Below, in pieces: positions 1-9,479 of a stretch of 64,000 nucleotides of DNA. The translations under genes and the position numbers were made by a program. Origin of the DNA: Candidatus Kaistia colombiensis. GTDB taxonomy: Bacteria > Pseudomonadota > Alphaproteobacteria > Rhizobiales > Kaistiaceae. The stretch is taken from NCBI GenBank assembly GCA_029203105.1, contig CP119318.1, forward strand, positions 2,680,501-2,744,500. Reading direction: 5' to 3'. The first letter of the stretch is position 1, and every line of letters starts with the position of its first letter. The notes beneath the pieces were generated by a model that was not told where the DNA came from, made no database searches, and saw nothing but the letters and a program-made list of their open reading frames with translations.

Positions 1-258
1 CGTGGTGACACAGTGGCGAGCCGTCAGAACCCAGTAGCGGTTGAGCAGCGTGCCCGAGCAACCGCCATTGACGGTTACCAGCCCGAGTTGGCGCTGCGTG
101 ATGACGTCTACGAGGGTCCCCAGCCGGATCGGTTGGGTGACGCGGCAGACGCGTCCATCGGCCGTGTCTGTACAGTCCTGCGCACGGGCCGAACTGCCGC
201 TGCTGATCGCGGCCAGTATTGCCAGCACTCCGCATGCGATTCCAAGACGCAGAGCCAT
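1..258 (-). CDS. Secreted trypsin-like serine protease, N-terminal part (cut by window edge)
   Basis: Reading the minus strand from an ATG at 258 gives an open frame of 86 codons running off the window. It starts with a Sec signal peptide (basic start, hydrophobic core, Ala-rich end SARAQ), so the product is exported. Around residues 68-83 the sequence CSGTLLNRYWVLTARHC matches the S1 (chymotrypsin/trypsin) block around the catalytic His: the GTL strand followed by T-A-x-H-C. The catalytic Asp and Ser would lie beyond the edge and cannot be checked. The usual TAAHC reads TARHC here. It lies downstream of nrdJ on the same strand, 282 bases away, and is probably transcribed separately. Family assignment is fairly safe; substrate is unknown. 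Confidence 0.75.
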   Translation of the reverse strand, partial: MALRLGIACGVLAILAAISSGSSARAQDCTDTADGRVCRVTQPIRLGTLVDVITQRQLGLVTVNGGCSGTLLNRYWVLTARHCVTT

Positions 259-540
259 ATCCGAGCCCCCACAGTCCATCGACCGACTGCCACCAGAATA
301 GCTCGGACATTCCGTAACGTAAAGCTTCGGTGGTGAACTTCGGCAAAAGGGGCTGCCGTCTGCCACGCCCCCTGAGCGGGCAGTGATCATGCGGCTGGTT
401 AGTCGCGGTGAGTGTCTCATCCGGATGGATCCGGAGGCCTGCAACGACTGCCCCCGAAAAAGGGAAGGCCGGCCACCTCCTCGGCAGCCGACCCTATGAT
501 CACGGGCCTGCTTGCGCGCAGCCCACCGCGATCTAGCCCT

Positions 541-3500
541 TTACGAGCAGCCGCTCGTGTTGCCGCACGTATCGCACTTCAAGCACGTTCCGTTGCGCAC
601 CATGGTGAAGTTGCCGCATTCGGTGCAGCTTTCGCCCTCATAGCCCTTCATCCGCGCGATGGCGACCTGTTCGGCCGCCTTCGGCTTCGGCTGGGCGGCG
701 GTGGGCGCCGGCTCGGCGTGGCCTACGGCAAGCTCCGCCTCGGTTGCGACGTCGCGCTTGAAGGCGGTGGCCGCCGCGCCGCCGAGGCTCGTCGTGCGCA
801 GCGCCGTTACCGTCGAGCCGGTGGTGGCGGGAGCGGTGGCCGCGCCCTTCGATTCACCGGAGCGGTCGACCAGCTTGAAGCGCTCGGTCTTGCCACGGAC
901 CAGGCCGTGACTGACCTGCGGCGGCTTCGCCGTCGGCTGGTCGCCGCCGCCGAGCGTCGTGGCGTTGTTGTCGTCGGGGATGACATGCGCCAAATCGTTG
1001 CGGCCGAGATAGGAAACGGCCAGCTCGCGGAACACGTAGTCGAGGATCGAGGTCGCGTTCTTGATCGCCTCGTTGCCGGTGACCATGCCGGCCGGCTCGA
1101 AGCGCGTGAACACGAAGGCCTCGACATATTCTTCCAGCGGCACGCCATATTGCAGGCCGAGCGAGATGGCGATGGCGAAGTTGTTCATCATTGCGCGGAA
1201 GGCGGCGCCTTCCTTGTGCATGTCGATGAAGATCTCGCCGATGCGGCCGTCGCGATATTCGCCGGTATGGATATAGACCTTGTGGCCGCCGACATTCGCC
1301 TTCTGGGTGTAGCCCGTGCGGCGGTCCGGCATCTTCTCCCGCTTGCGGACTTCGCGCTCGATGATCCGCTCGACGATGCGCTCGGCCAGCTGCTCGGCGC
1401 GCGCCGCGGCCGGCTTGGCGACGAAGGCTTCGACCACGTCGTCGGCATCCTCGTCGTCATCGGCGAGGAGTTGCGAGTTCAGCGGCTGCGACAGCTTCGA
1501 GCCGTCGCGATAGAGCGCATTCGCCTTCAGCGCCAGCTTCCACGACAGCATGTAGGCGTTCTTCGCGTCCTCGACGGTCGCGTCGTTCGGCATGTTGATC
1601 GTCTTGGAGATGGCGCCCGAGATGAAGGGCTGCGCCGCCGCCATCATGCGGATGTGGCTCTCGACCGACAGATAGCGCTTGCCGAGCTTGCCGCAGGGAT
1701 TGGCGCAGTCGAACACGGCATAGTGCTCGGTCTTCAGGTGCGGCGCGCCCTCGAGGGTCATCGCGCCGCAGACATGCACGTTGGCGGCTTCGATGTCCTT
1801 CTTCGAGAAGCCGAGCGCTGGCAGGATCTCGAAGGCGGGATCGTTCAGCTGCGCCTCGGTGAAGCCGAGGCCCTTCAGGAAGTCCTCGCCGAGCGCCCAC
1901 TTGTTGAAGACGAACTTGATGTCGAAGGCGGAGGCGAGCGAGCCTTCCAGCTTCTCCAGCACGTCGTCGGTGAAGCCCTTGGCCTTCAGCGTCGTGTGGT
2001 TGACGCCGGGCGCCTGGCGCAGCGAGGCGTGGCCGACCGCGTAAGCCTCGATCTCGGCGATCTGGTGCTCGGCATAGCCGAGAGTCGCCAGCGCTTCCGG
2101 AACGGCGCGGTTGATGATCTTGAAGTAGCCGCCGCCGGCGAGCTTCTTGAACTTCACCAGCGCGAAATCGGGCTCGATGCCGGTGGTGTCGCAATCCATG
2201 ACGAGGCCGATCGTGCCGGTCGGCGCGATCACGGTCGACTGGGCGTTGCGGTAGCCATGCTGTTCGCCGAGCGACAGCGCCTTGTCCCAGGCCGCCTTGG
2301 CGTGCTCGCCGAGGCGGGCATCCCTAAGCGAGGCGTGGTCGAGCAGCACCGGCAGCACCGACAGGCCTTCATAGCCCGTCGCCTCGGCATGGGCCGCGCG
2401 GCGATGGTTGCGGATGACCCGCAGCATATGCTCGCGGTTCTTGGCGAAGCCGGGGAAGGGACCCTGTTCCCTAGCCATCTCGGCCGAGGTGGCATAGGCG
2501 GTGCCGGTCATGATCGCGGTCAGTGCGCCGCAGATGGCGCGGCCTTCGGCCGAGTCATAGGGGATGCCAGCGGTCATCAGCAGGCCGCCGATATTGGCAT
2601 AGCCGAGGCCGAGCGTGCGGAACTCGTAGGAGAGCTCGGCGATTTCCTTCGAGGGGAACTGCGCCATCAGCACGGAGATCTCGAGCACGACCGTCCAGAG
2701 GCGGCAGGCATGCTCGTAACGCTCGACGTCGAAGCTCTTGTCCTCGTTGCGGAACTGCAGAAGGTTCAGCGAGGCGAGGTTGCAGGCCGTGTCGTCGAGG
2801 AACATGTATTCCGAGCACGGATTGGACGCGTTGATGCGTCCCGAGGCCGGGCTGGTGTGCCACTCGTTCATCGTGGTGTTGAAATGCAGGCCCGGATCGG
2901 CGGAAGCCCAGGCGGCGTGGCCGATCTGCTCCCAGAGGTCCCGAGCCTTCAGCGTCTTGGCGACCTTGCCGTCGGTGCGACGGATCAGATCCCAGTCCCC
3001 ATCCGTTTCCACCGCGCGGAGAAAATCGTCGGTGATCGAGACGGAGTTGTTCGAGTTCTGGCCGGAGACGGTCAGGTAGGCTTCCGAATCCCAATCGGTG
3101 TCGTAGACGGGGAATTCGATGTCCGTGTAGCCCTGCTTGGCGAACTGGATGACGCGCAGCACATAGTTCTGCGGCACCAGCGCCTTCTTGGCGGCGCGGA
3201 TCTCGCGCTTCAGGGCCGGGTTCTTGGCCGGGTCGTAGCAATCGTCGCCCGAGCCCTCGCAGTTCACGCAGGCCTTCATGATGGCCTTGAGGTGCTGCGC
3301 GTTGATCTTCGAGCCGGTGACGAGGGCGGCGACCTTCTGCTCCTCGTGGACCTTCCAGTTGATGTACTTCTCGATATCGGGATGGTCGGCGTTGACGACG
3401 ACCATCTTGGCGGCGCGACGCGTCGTGCCGCCCGACTTGATGGCGCCCGCCGCGCGGTCGCCGATCTTCAGGAAGCTCATCAGACCGGACGACTTGCCGC

Positions 3501-4242
3501 CGCCGGAAAGCTTTTCACCCTCACCGCGCAGGGCGGAAAAGTTGGAGCCAGTGCCGGAGCCGTATTTGAACAGGCGCGCCTCGCGGACCCACAGGTCCAT
3601 GATGCCGCCTTCGTTGACCAGGTCGTCGGAGACGGACTGGATGAAGCAGGCATGCGGCTGCGGGTGCTCATAGGCGGTCTTCGACTTGACCAGCTTGCCG
3701 GTCTTGAAGTCGACGTAGAAATGGCCCTGGCTCGGGCCGTCAATGCCATAGGCCCAGTGCAGGCCGGTGTTGAACCACTGCGGGGAGTTCGGCGCCACCT
3801 TCTGGGTCGCCAGCATAAAGCGGTGTTCGTCGAAGAAGGCCTGGGCGTCTTCCTCGGTGTCGAAATAGCCGCCCTTCCAGCCCCAATAGGTCCAGGTGCC
3901 GGCGAGACGATCGAACACCTGGCGCGAATCGACCTCGCCGCTGAAGCGCTCCTTCTCGGGCAGGCTTGCCAGCGCCTTCTCGTCGGCGACCGAGCGCCAG
4001 AGGAAAGACGGAACGTCGTTTTCCTCGACGCGCTTCAGCCGCGCCGGGACGCCTGCCTTGCGGAAATATTTCTGGGCGATGATATCGCTGGCCACCTGGC
4101 TCCAGGTGGCGGGCACGGCGATGCCTTCCAGGCGGAAGACGACCGATCCATCGGGGTTGCGGATCTCGCTCTTCGTCGTTCGGAACTCGATACCCGCATA
4201 GGCTGACTGGCCCGCTGTGGTGTAGCGCCGTTCGATCCGCAT
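541..4242 (-). CDS. nrdJ: Vitamin B12-dependent ribonucleoside-diphosphate reductase (class II)
   Basis: This 1233-residue protein reduces ribonucleotides to deoxyribonucleotides using adenosylcobalamin, so it works with or without oxygen. The long alphaproteobacterial form is recognisable from the N-terminal core, the NSNNSVSI and NPCSEYMF blocks typical of the reductase barrel (about residues 400-490), and a C-terminal cysteine-rich tail with paired CxxC motifs (CTECG and CLKCDTCG) that serves as a zinc/thiol relay. Start is the ATG at 4242. It stands alone, with no small subunit gene, as expected for class II. I looked for a cobalamin riboswitch and clear NrdR boxes upstream and could not establish either. 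Confidence 0.95.
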   Translation of the reverse strand: MRIERRYTTAGQSAYAGIEFRTTKSEIRNPDGSVVFRLEGIAVPATWSQVASDIIAQKYFRKAGVPARLKRVEENDVPSFLWRSVADEKALASLPEKERFSGEVDSRQVFDRLAGTWTYWGWKGGYFDTEEDAQAFFDEHRFMLATQKVAPNSPQWFNTGLHWAYGIDGPSQGHFYVDFKTGKLVKSKTAYEHPQPHACFIQSVSDDLVNEGGIMDLWVREARLFKYGSGTGSNFSALRGEGEKLSGGGKSSGLMSFLKIGDRAAGAIKSGGTTRRAAKMVVVNADHPDIEKYINWKVHEEQKVAALVTGSKINAQHLKAIMKACVNCEGSGDDCYDPAKNPALKREIRAAKKALVPQNYVLRVIQFAKQGYTDIEFPVYDTDWDSEAYLTVSGQNSNNSVSITDDFLRAVETDGDWDLIRRTDGKVAKTLKARDLWEQIGHAAWASADPGLHFNTTMNEWHTSPASGRINASNPCSEYMFLDDTACNLASLNLLQFRNEDKSFDVERYEHACRLWTVVLEISVLMAQFPSKEIAELSYEFRTLGLGYANIGGLLMTAGIPYDSAEGRAICGALTAIMTGTAYATSAEMAREQGPFPGFAKNREHMLRVIRNHRRAAHAEATGYEGLSVLPVLLDHASLRDARLGEHAKAAWDKALSLGEQHGYRNAQSTVIAPTGTIGLVMDCDTTGIEPDFALVKFKKLAGGGYFKIINRAVPEALATLGYAEHQIAEIEAYAVGHASLRQAPGVNHTTLKAKGFTDDVLEKLEGSLASAFDIKFVFNKWALGEDFLKGLGFTEAQLNDPAFEILPALGFSKKDIEAANVHVCGAMTLEGAPHLKTEHYAVFDCANPCGKLGKRYLSVESHIRMMAAAQPFISGAISKTINMPNDATVEDAKNAYMLSWKLALKANALYRDGSKLSQPLNSQLLADDDEDADDVVEAFVAKPAAARAEQLAERIVERIIEREVRKREKMPDRRTGYTQKANVGGHKVYIHTGEYRDGRIGEIFIDMHKEGAAFRAMMNNFAIAISLGLQYGVPLEEYVEAFVFTRFEPAGMVTGNEAIKNATSILDYVFRELAVSYLGRNDLAHVIPDDNNATTLGGGDQPTAKPPQVSHGLVRGKTERFKLVDRSGESKGAATAPATTGSTVTALRTTSLGGAAATAFKRDVATEAELAVGHAEPAPTAAQPKPKAAEQVAIARMKGYEGESCTECGNFTMVRNGTCLKCDTCGNTSGCS

Positions 4243-4997
4243 CGTCTCAAGCCCTTTTTTCTGCTGGCGCTGCCCCAGGCGCGCCGCTGGCCGGCGCTAT
4301 CGCGCCCGCTCTGTCCCTTGCCCAACGCATTACACGTGGATGGGGTTCTACCCATCCATCATCTTGTGCTCAAGATACGCCTGAACTCTAAATGTAGTAT
4401 TTACACACCCGAATGTCACGGGGCGCGAACTCACATTCCGGACACAATAGGGCGATCAGACGGGGAAGGGAGTCCACCCGTCCGCCGTATGCTGGCCCTG
4501 CCGACAATGTCCTGGAAAATCTGGGCCGAGCGACCCAGAGCGCATTCCAACTCTCAGCCGGAAGCTATGACGAGTCCGACGAAACCGTCAAGGAATAGTG
4601 GCAGCGAATTCTAAGCCGGCTAGATGTGGATTTAGCATTGCAATTTTTGGCGGCGGTTGCGTAGCGCTTGGGGCCGGCGGTTTGAAACGACAGGAGTTTC
4701 AAGGTTAACAAAGCCTTGCGCCGGGAGGCTGGAACGGACGACACCCGTATGACGCGTTGCCGAGGCGCGCGGGGAGGGGCGCCTTATCCTCAATCTCCAC
4801 AGGAGGCGACGATCCGGTTCGGGATTGCCAAAGCGACCTTGCAGAAATCGAAACGGCGGAAAGCCGCCATGCCACCGAGGCGGGCGCTCATGGCGGCACG
4901 CACGCCGGCGAATCGGCCCGCGCGTTGGGGAGCGGACGGACGGTCTGGCGGGCTGGTGGAAGATGCCGGATTGGACCGGTCGGACGCGCAAACGAAA
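4243..4997. other. Intergenic region between nrdJ and the NDUFA12 gene
   Basis: About 750 bases with no convincing gene on either strand: the open frames here have poor codon usage and no recognisable product. The first 150-200 bases next to nrdJ should hold its promoter. A small perfect inverted repeat, ATCTTG-TGCT-CAAGAT, lies at 4361-4376, but its meaning is unknown. Confidence 0.4.
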
Positions 4998-5020
4998 GAG
5001 CCCTCCGAAGCGGAGGGCTC
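4998..5020 (-). terminator. Rho-independent terminator of the NDUFA12 gene
   Basis: Perfect 10-bp stem GAGCCCTCCG / CGGAGGGCTC with a 3-base loop. On the minus strand it is followed by a T-rich run (TTTCGTTT). It lies 36 bases beyond the stop codon of the complex I subnit gene. Confidence 0.8.
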
Positions 5021-5056
5021 GCAGGCCGGCCGTGATGCCGGGAAAGTAAAGCGGGA

Positions 5057-5461
5057 CTACGGCGTCCAGGCCTCGTAGTCGCCGGTTGCGCGCGGGCGCT
5101 GGTCGGCGCCGACGATCGAGCCCTTGGGCCGGTAGGCGGCGGCGGTGCCGGTGCCGTTCGGCACGTGCGGTTTCTGCCAGTCGCGCGGGGTGTAGGCGAG
5201 CTGCGACGGCGGCGTTTCGAGGCGGTGATGGATCCAGCCATGCCAGCCGGTCGGAATGGTCGAGCTGTCGGCATAGCCGTTGTAGATCACCCAGCGGCGC
5301 TCGGGAAACCCGCCTGCGGTGCAGGCTTTATCCGGGGTGCGGTAATAGGTGTTGCCGAATTCGTCCGTGCCGACCTTTTCGCCCTTGCGCCGCGTATAGA
5401 GGCGCGTGCCCATGGTCTGGCCGTTCCACCAGGTGAACAATTCGGTCAGGAACCAGCCCAT
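5057..5461 (-). CDS. NADH:ubiquinone oxidoreductase subunit NDUFA12 family
   Basis: This is a 134-residue accessory subunit of respiratory complex I, a peripheral membrane-arm-facing protein shared by alphaproteobacteria and mitochondria. Family hallmarks are visible: the FTWWNGQT start region, G-T-x-x-F-G-N-x-Y-Y at residues 32-43, the ERRWVIYNG segment and the HGWIHH...PP block near residue 80, then P-N-x-T-G-T near the end. The frame is open further upstream, but the ATG at 5461 is preceded by AGAAGGG at good distance and matches the family start. It is solitary and not in the nuo operon, which is usual for this gene. Confidence 0.93.
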   Translation of the reverse strand: MGWFLTELFTWWNGQTMGTRLYTRRKGEKVGTDEFGNTYYRTPDKACTAGGFPERRWVIYNGYADSSTIPTGWHGWIHHRLETPPSQLAYTPRDWQKPHVPNGTGTAAAYRPKGSIVGADQRPRATGDYEAWTP

Positions 5462-5793
5462 TTTCGACCCTTCTCTCGACAGGTATTTCTCCCTGCTTAT
5501 GCAGCGATGACGCGGCCAAGTCAAAGGCCGGAACGCGCAATCCGGAGGAATGCAGCCGGTCTTGCGCTCATCCGTCGCGGTCGACATCTGCCGGCCCAGG
5601 CGTGTCGCGCCTGTCGCAGGGCGGCGTCGCGTACTTCCCGGCGATCACACCGCTGGGCAGGCATCCGGCGGCCGCGTCGGGGCAACGAGGGGAGATTGTG
5701 GTTCGTCGGTCGTGCGCGACGATGCGGGGGGATGCGCAGCCCTCCCGCCGTTGGTGCTGACGCAGCCCCGCCGCAGCAACCATCGTCAAAATG
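5462..5793. other. Intergenic region between rne terminator and the NDUFA12 gene
   Basis: About 330 bases. It should hold the promoter of the minus-strand NDUFA12 gene. I see no gene or structured RNA that I can support. Confidence 0.4.
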
Positions 5794-5821
5794 AAAAGGC
5801 CCGGCGAATGCCGGGCCTTTT
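5794..5821 (-). terminator. Terminator downstream of rne
   Basis: Perfect 12-bp stem AAAAGGCCCGGC / GCCGGGCCTTTT with a 4-base loop. The flanking A and T runs mean it could act in both directions. It lies 77 bases beyond the rne stop on the minus strand. Confidence 0.85.
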
Positions 5822-5898
5822 CTGTTTCATTTCACTGCCGCGGAGGCTGGTCGCGTTGTCTTCACGCGAAACCGGCGTCCACTTCGCTCGCGAACGTC

Positions 5899-8775
5899 CT
5901 AGAAGAACGAGCGCCGCTGCCACCAGCCGCCGCGCTTCGGGCGATCTTCCTCGGGCTGCGCCTGAGGAGCTGCCGCTTCTGTCGCGGATGGCTCGGCCTG
6001 CGGCGCCGCCGCTTCGGTATCCAGCTCGCGCTCCACCGCCTCGGCCTGTTCCTCCGCGGCGATCGTGTCCTCGGAGATCACGCTGAAGCTCGGGCGCTCC
6101 TCGGCCGGGGCATCGTCCTCGCTGTCGCCGACTTCCGGCATGTCGAGTTCCGGTTCGTCGCGGATCTCGTCCAGGAACGGCTCGGACATGTCGGCGATAT
6201 CGACGACCGGGATGTCCGAGGCGATCAGGCGATCGCCGGCATCTTCCGGCTCGACGTCGCGGATGCCTTCTTCCTCGACCTCGACATAGCCCTCGGACAG
6301 TACTTCGCCGGTCTCGTCGAGTTCGAGCGTCGAGCTCTCCTCGGCGCCTTCGCCTTCGCCTTCGCCTTCGGCGCCACGGCGACCACGGCGGCCGCCCCGG
6401 CGACCGCGACGGCGCCGACGACGCGGCTCGCCATTCTCGTCGTGCTCGACCTCGTCGCCCTCGGCCTCATGGCCGCCCTCGGACGCTTCGCCGGCCGAAG
6501 CCTCGGCGGCGGCGGTGTCGCCGGCCTCGCTATCTTCTTCTTCCTCGTCACCGGCCTCGTTCGCCACGCCGGCTTCCTGGCCGGCTTCGCCGGCGCCCTC
6601 GCCACCCCGACGCCGACGACGGCGACGGCGCTTGCGGCGTCCGCCTTCGTCCGCGCGGGCGCCTTCGGCCGAACCTTCGCCGGCGGCTTCCGCCTCGGCC
6701 TCGGTGCCATCGGCCTCCGCCTCGTCCTCGACGTCCTCATCGACGGGATGGATCGTGTCGGGATGGACGATGGGCGAGGGCGCCGCGACCAGCGGCACGT
6801 CGCGCGGCTGAACCGCTTCGCCGCGCTCGAGCATGTAATGCTGGGCGGAGTTGACGGTTTCATCGGCCAGAACGGTGATGGCGATGCCGAAGCGCGCCTC
6901 GATCTCGGCCAGGTGGTTGCGCTTCTGGTTGAGGATGTAGAGCGCGACGACCGTCTTGGTGCGGATGGTCAGGTTATGGGTCGCGCCCTTGAGGAGGTTG
7001 TCCTCGAGCGAGCGCAGCACATGCAGCGCGACCGATGCCGGCGCGCGGACATAGCCGGTGCCGTGGCAATGCGGGCAGGTCTCGACCGAGCTCTCGACGA
7101 CGCCGGTGCGCAGGCGCTGGCGCGACATTTCGAGCAGGCCGAAATGCGAGATCCGGCCGACCTGGATGCGGGCGCGATCGTTCTTCAGCGCATCCTTGAG
7201 CTTGCGCTCGACCGAACGGTTGTTGCGCTTCTCTTCCATGTCGATGAAGTCGACGACGATCAGGCCGGCGAGGTCGCGCAGTCGCAACTGGCGCGCCACT
7301 TCTTCCGCCGCTTCCAGGTTTGTCTGGTGCGCGGTGTCCTCGATATTGTGCTCGCGCGTCGACCGGCCCGAGTTCACGTCGATGGCGACGAGCGCTTCGG
7401 TCTGGTTGATGACGATGTAGCCGCCGGACTTCAGCGTCACCTGCGGCGAGAACATCGCGTCGAGCTGCGCCTCGATGCCGGTACGGGCAAAGATCGGCTG
7501 GCTCTCGCGATAGGGCTGCACGTTCTTCGCATGGCTCGGCATGAGCATGCGCATGAAGTCCTTCGCCTCGCGATAGCCGTCATCGCCGGCGACGAGAACC
7601 TCATCGATGTCCTTGTTGTAGAGGTCGCGGATCGAGCGCTTGATCAGACTGCCTTCCTCATAGACGAGGGTGGGGGCAGCCGAGCGCAGCGTCAGCTCGC
7701 GGACATTCTCCCAGAGGCGCAGCAGATATTCGAAGTCGCGCTTGACCTCGGCCTTGGTGCGCGAGGCGCCTGCCGTGCGCAGGATGACGCCCATGCCCTC
7801 CGGCACCTCCAGATCGGCGGCGACTTCCTTGAGGCGCTTGCGATCGGCGGTGTTGGTGATCTTGCGGGAAATACCGCCGCCACGCGCCGTGTTCGGCATC
7901 AGAACCGAATAGCGGCCAGCGAGCGACAGATAGGTGGTGAGGGCGGCGCCTTTGTTGCCGCGCTCTTCCTTGACGACCTGGACGAGCAGCACCTGGCGGC
8001 GCTTGATCACTTCCTGGATCTTGTACTGACGGCCGCGACCGCCGCGCCGCCGCTCGGGCAGTTCTTCGAGCGCGTCTTCGGCGCCAACCGACTCGACGAC
8101 GTCTTCCTCGTGCTCTTCGTCGACGCCGCCGATTTCCTCGACGCTGTGGTCGGAATCAGGCGCGTCGAGGTGCGAGGACGAATCGTCCTCCGCGCCGTTC
8201 TCGTCGGCATGGTCGGAAGTCTCGGTCGAGGCGCGATGCTCGCCATCCGTGTCGTCGCCACGATGGTCGTCGGCATGCGACTCGTCGGCGTGAGCCTCGT
8301 CGTGCGGGGCGTCCTCGTGATGGTCGTCGTCGAGATGCGCGGTTTCCGACGGCGCGCCGTCATGGCCTTCCTCGGCGCCGATACCTTCGGAGCGCGCCTC
8401 GTCGGCGGCCTTGGCGGCGGCCGAGCGATTGCTGCGCCGACGTCCGCTCTTGGCCTTGGCGGCGGCGCGCTCTTCAGCCTCGCGCTCTTCCTGCTCTTCG
8501 GCCTCGATCAGCGCCTGACGGTCGGCGACCGGGATCTGGTAGTAGTCGGGATGGATTTCCGAGAAAGCGAGGAAGCCGTGGCGGTTGCCGCCATATTCGA
8601 CGAAAGCGGCCTGCAGCGAGGGTTCGACGCGCGTGACCTTGGCTAGATAGATATTGCCGCGAAGTTGCTTCCGGCTCGCCGACTCAAAGTCGAATTCCTC
8701 GACCCGATTGCCGCGCACCACCACGACCCGGGTCTCCTCCGGGTGGGTGGCATCGATGAGCATCTTGTTTGCCAT
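5899..8775 (-). CDS. rne: Ribonuclease E (Rne/Rng family)
   Basis: This 958-residue endoribonuclease drives mRNA decay and rRNA/tRNA processing and scaffolds the degradosome. The N-terminus MLIDATHPEETRVVVV and the S1 domain are typical, and the S1 domain carries a long acidic, His-rich insertion (about residues 100-210) as in other alphaproteobacteria. Catalytic Asp motifs are present (ALVAIDVNSG and GLIVVDFIDME), as is the zinc-link CPHCHGTG. After the catalytic half comes a low-complexity tail of alternating acidic and Arg-rich blocks (RRKRRRRRRRRGG), likely RNA and partner binding, ending in KRGGWWQRRSFF. The frame is open much further upstream, but the ATG at 8775 has GGAGAA upstream and fits the family start. 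Confidence 0.96.
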   Translation of the reverse strand: MANKMLIDATHPEETRVVVVRGNRVEEFDFESASRKQLRGNIYLAKVTRVEPSLQAAFVEYGGNRHGFLAFSEIHPDYYQIPVADRQALIEAEEQEEREAEERAAAKAKSGRRRSNRSAAAKAADEARSEGIGAEEGHDGAPSETAHLDDDHHEDAPHDEAHADESHADDHRGDDTDGEHRASTETSDHADENGAEDDSSSHLDAPDSDHSVEEIGGVDEEHEEDVVESVGAEDALEELPERRRGGRGRQYKIQEVIKRRQVLLVQVVKEERGNKGAALTTYLSLAGRYSVLMPNTARGGGISRKITNTADRKRLKEVAADLEVPEGMGVILRTAGASRTKAEVKRDFEYLLRLWENVRELTLRSAAPTLVYEEGSLIKRSIRDLYNKDIDEVLVAGDDGYREAKDFMRMLMPSHAKNVQPYRESQPIFARTGIEAQLDAMFSPQVTLKSGGYIVINQTEALVAIDVNSGRSTREHNIEDTAHQTNLEAAEEVARQLRLRDLAGLIVVDFIDMEEKRNNRSVERKLKDALKNDRARIQVGRISHFGLLEMSRQRLRTGVVESSVETCPHCHGTGYVRAPASVALHVLRSLEDNLLKGATHNLTIRTKTVVALYILNQKRNHLAEIEARFGIAITVLADETVNSAQHYMLERGEAVQPRDVPLVAAPSPIVHPDTIHPVDEDVEDEAEADGTEAEAEAAGEGSAEGARADEGGRRKRRRRRRRRGGEGAGEAGQEAGVANEAGDEEEEDSEAGDTAAAEASAGEASEGGHEAEGDEVEHDENGEPRRRRRRGRRGGRRGRRGAEGEGEGEGAEESSTLELDETGEVLSEGYVEVEEEGIRDVEPEDAGDRLIASDIPVVDIADMSEPFLDEIRDEPELDMPEVGDSEDDAPAEERPSFSVISEDTIAAEEQAEAVERELDTEAAAPQAEPSATEAAAPQAQPEEDRPKRGGWWQRRSFF

Positions 8776-9479
8776 ATTGGAATTTCTCCATGGCTCGACG
8801 CGCGAATCTCCGGCCGGCGCAGGGCGCCGATGCCGTGTTGGTCGCGAAGAAGCCGTGATGGGGGAAAAGTGAACGTGCGCGCGCCAGCGCCAGCACCGTC
8901 GATGCCATCCGACCGGCAATGGCCGGTTCCTGGTTGGCGGAACGATGGGGGGTCGGCAAGAACATGGGTACGCGCTTTGAGCCTCTTGAAAAACACGCCG
9001 GCAGAGCTTCCCCCGCCGGCAATCCCAACCGCAGACGCTTTCGCGTCCCGCAGCCGCCGGATCGCAGGCTCGCTCGTCGTGCGCTCGGAAAAGTCGAGCG
9101 TGCACGACAAAGATACCTGTCCCATCCCCCAACCATGCACCGAAGTGACCGCGGAACGCTCTTGAGCCAGCAAACCCTCGATCGGGTCGATTGTCTCTCG
9201 CGTCCCACCGCATCATGCCGATCACGCCACGTTGGGCAGCAAATCGGTCGGAGGATGAATTCCGTAGGTTCCTTTTATGGAAGGTGACGATTCTTGGCAA
9301 GGATATTGGGTGGCGGGGAGCGTTGATGGAGCGGGGTCGACTTTGCTTGTTTCAGGTCCGATTCCCCTTGCACGCAACTGTGCGCGACGCGGCTCTGGTC
9401 AGAAGCTCTTAACCATTCGATCCTATTCGTCTAAACAGCCAAGATCGGGGCGGGGGCCGTACCGGGCGATACGACAGGC
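8776..9479. other. Divergent intergenic region and long rne leader
   Basis: About 700 bases between divergent rne and the amidase gene. No open frame here has a recognisable product. Long untranslated leaders are known for rne in other bacteria, where RNase E autoregulates by cutting its own leader; the length here fits that idea, but no specific structure was identified. Confidence 0.4.

Noticed and set aside
412..4206. 1264-residue open frame on the plus strand opposite nrdJ
   Set aside because: It is a mirror of the highly biased nrdJ codons. The product is low-complexity Arg/Gly/Ala-rich with no domain, whereas nrdJ on the other strand is unmistakable.
4361..4410. Possible NrdR boxes upstream of nrdJ
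   Set aside because: ATCTTGTG resembles half of an NrdR box and a second AT-rich site lies about 30 bases away. The other halves do not match the consensus, so I do not call them.
4243..4420. Cobalamin riboswitch before nrdJ
   Set aside because: No B12-box-like sequence or matching stem pattern could be found in the leader.
4632..4991. 119-residue minus-strand frame before the NDUFA12 terminator
   Set aside because: Arg/Pro-rich with poor codon usage, overlapped by equally open frames on the other strand; no ribosome-binding site.
5791..8646. 951-residue plus-strand open frame opposite rne
   Set aside because: Antisense shadow of rne; no domain, and the real gene has all catalytic motifs.
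9300..9430. Possible tRNA (a GGTCCGATTCC stretch near 9355)
   Set aside because: No acceptor stem, anticodon arm or matching T-arm pairing could be drawn.
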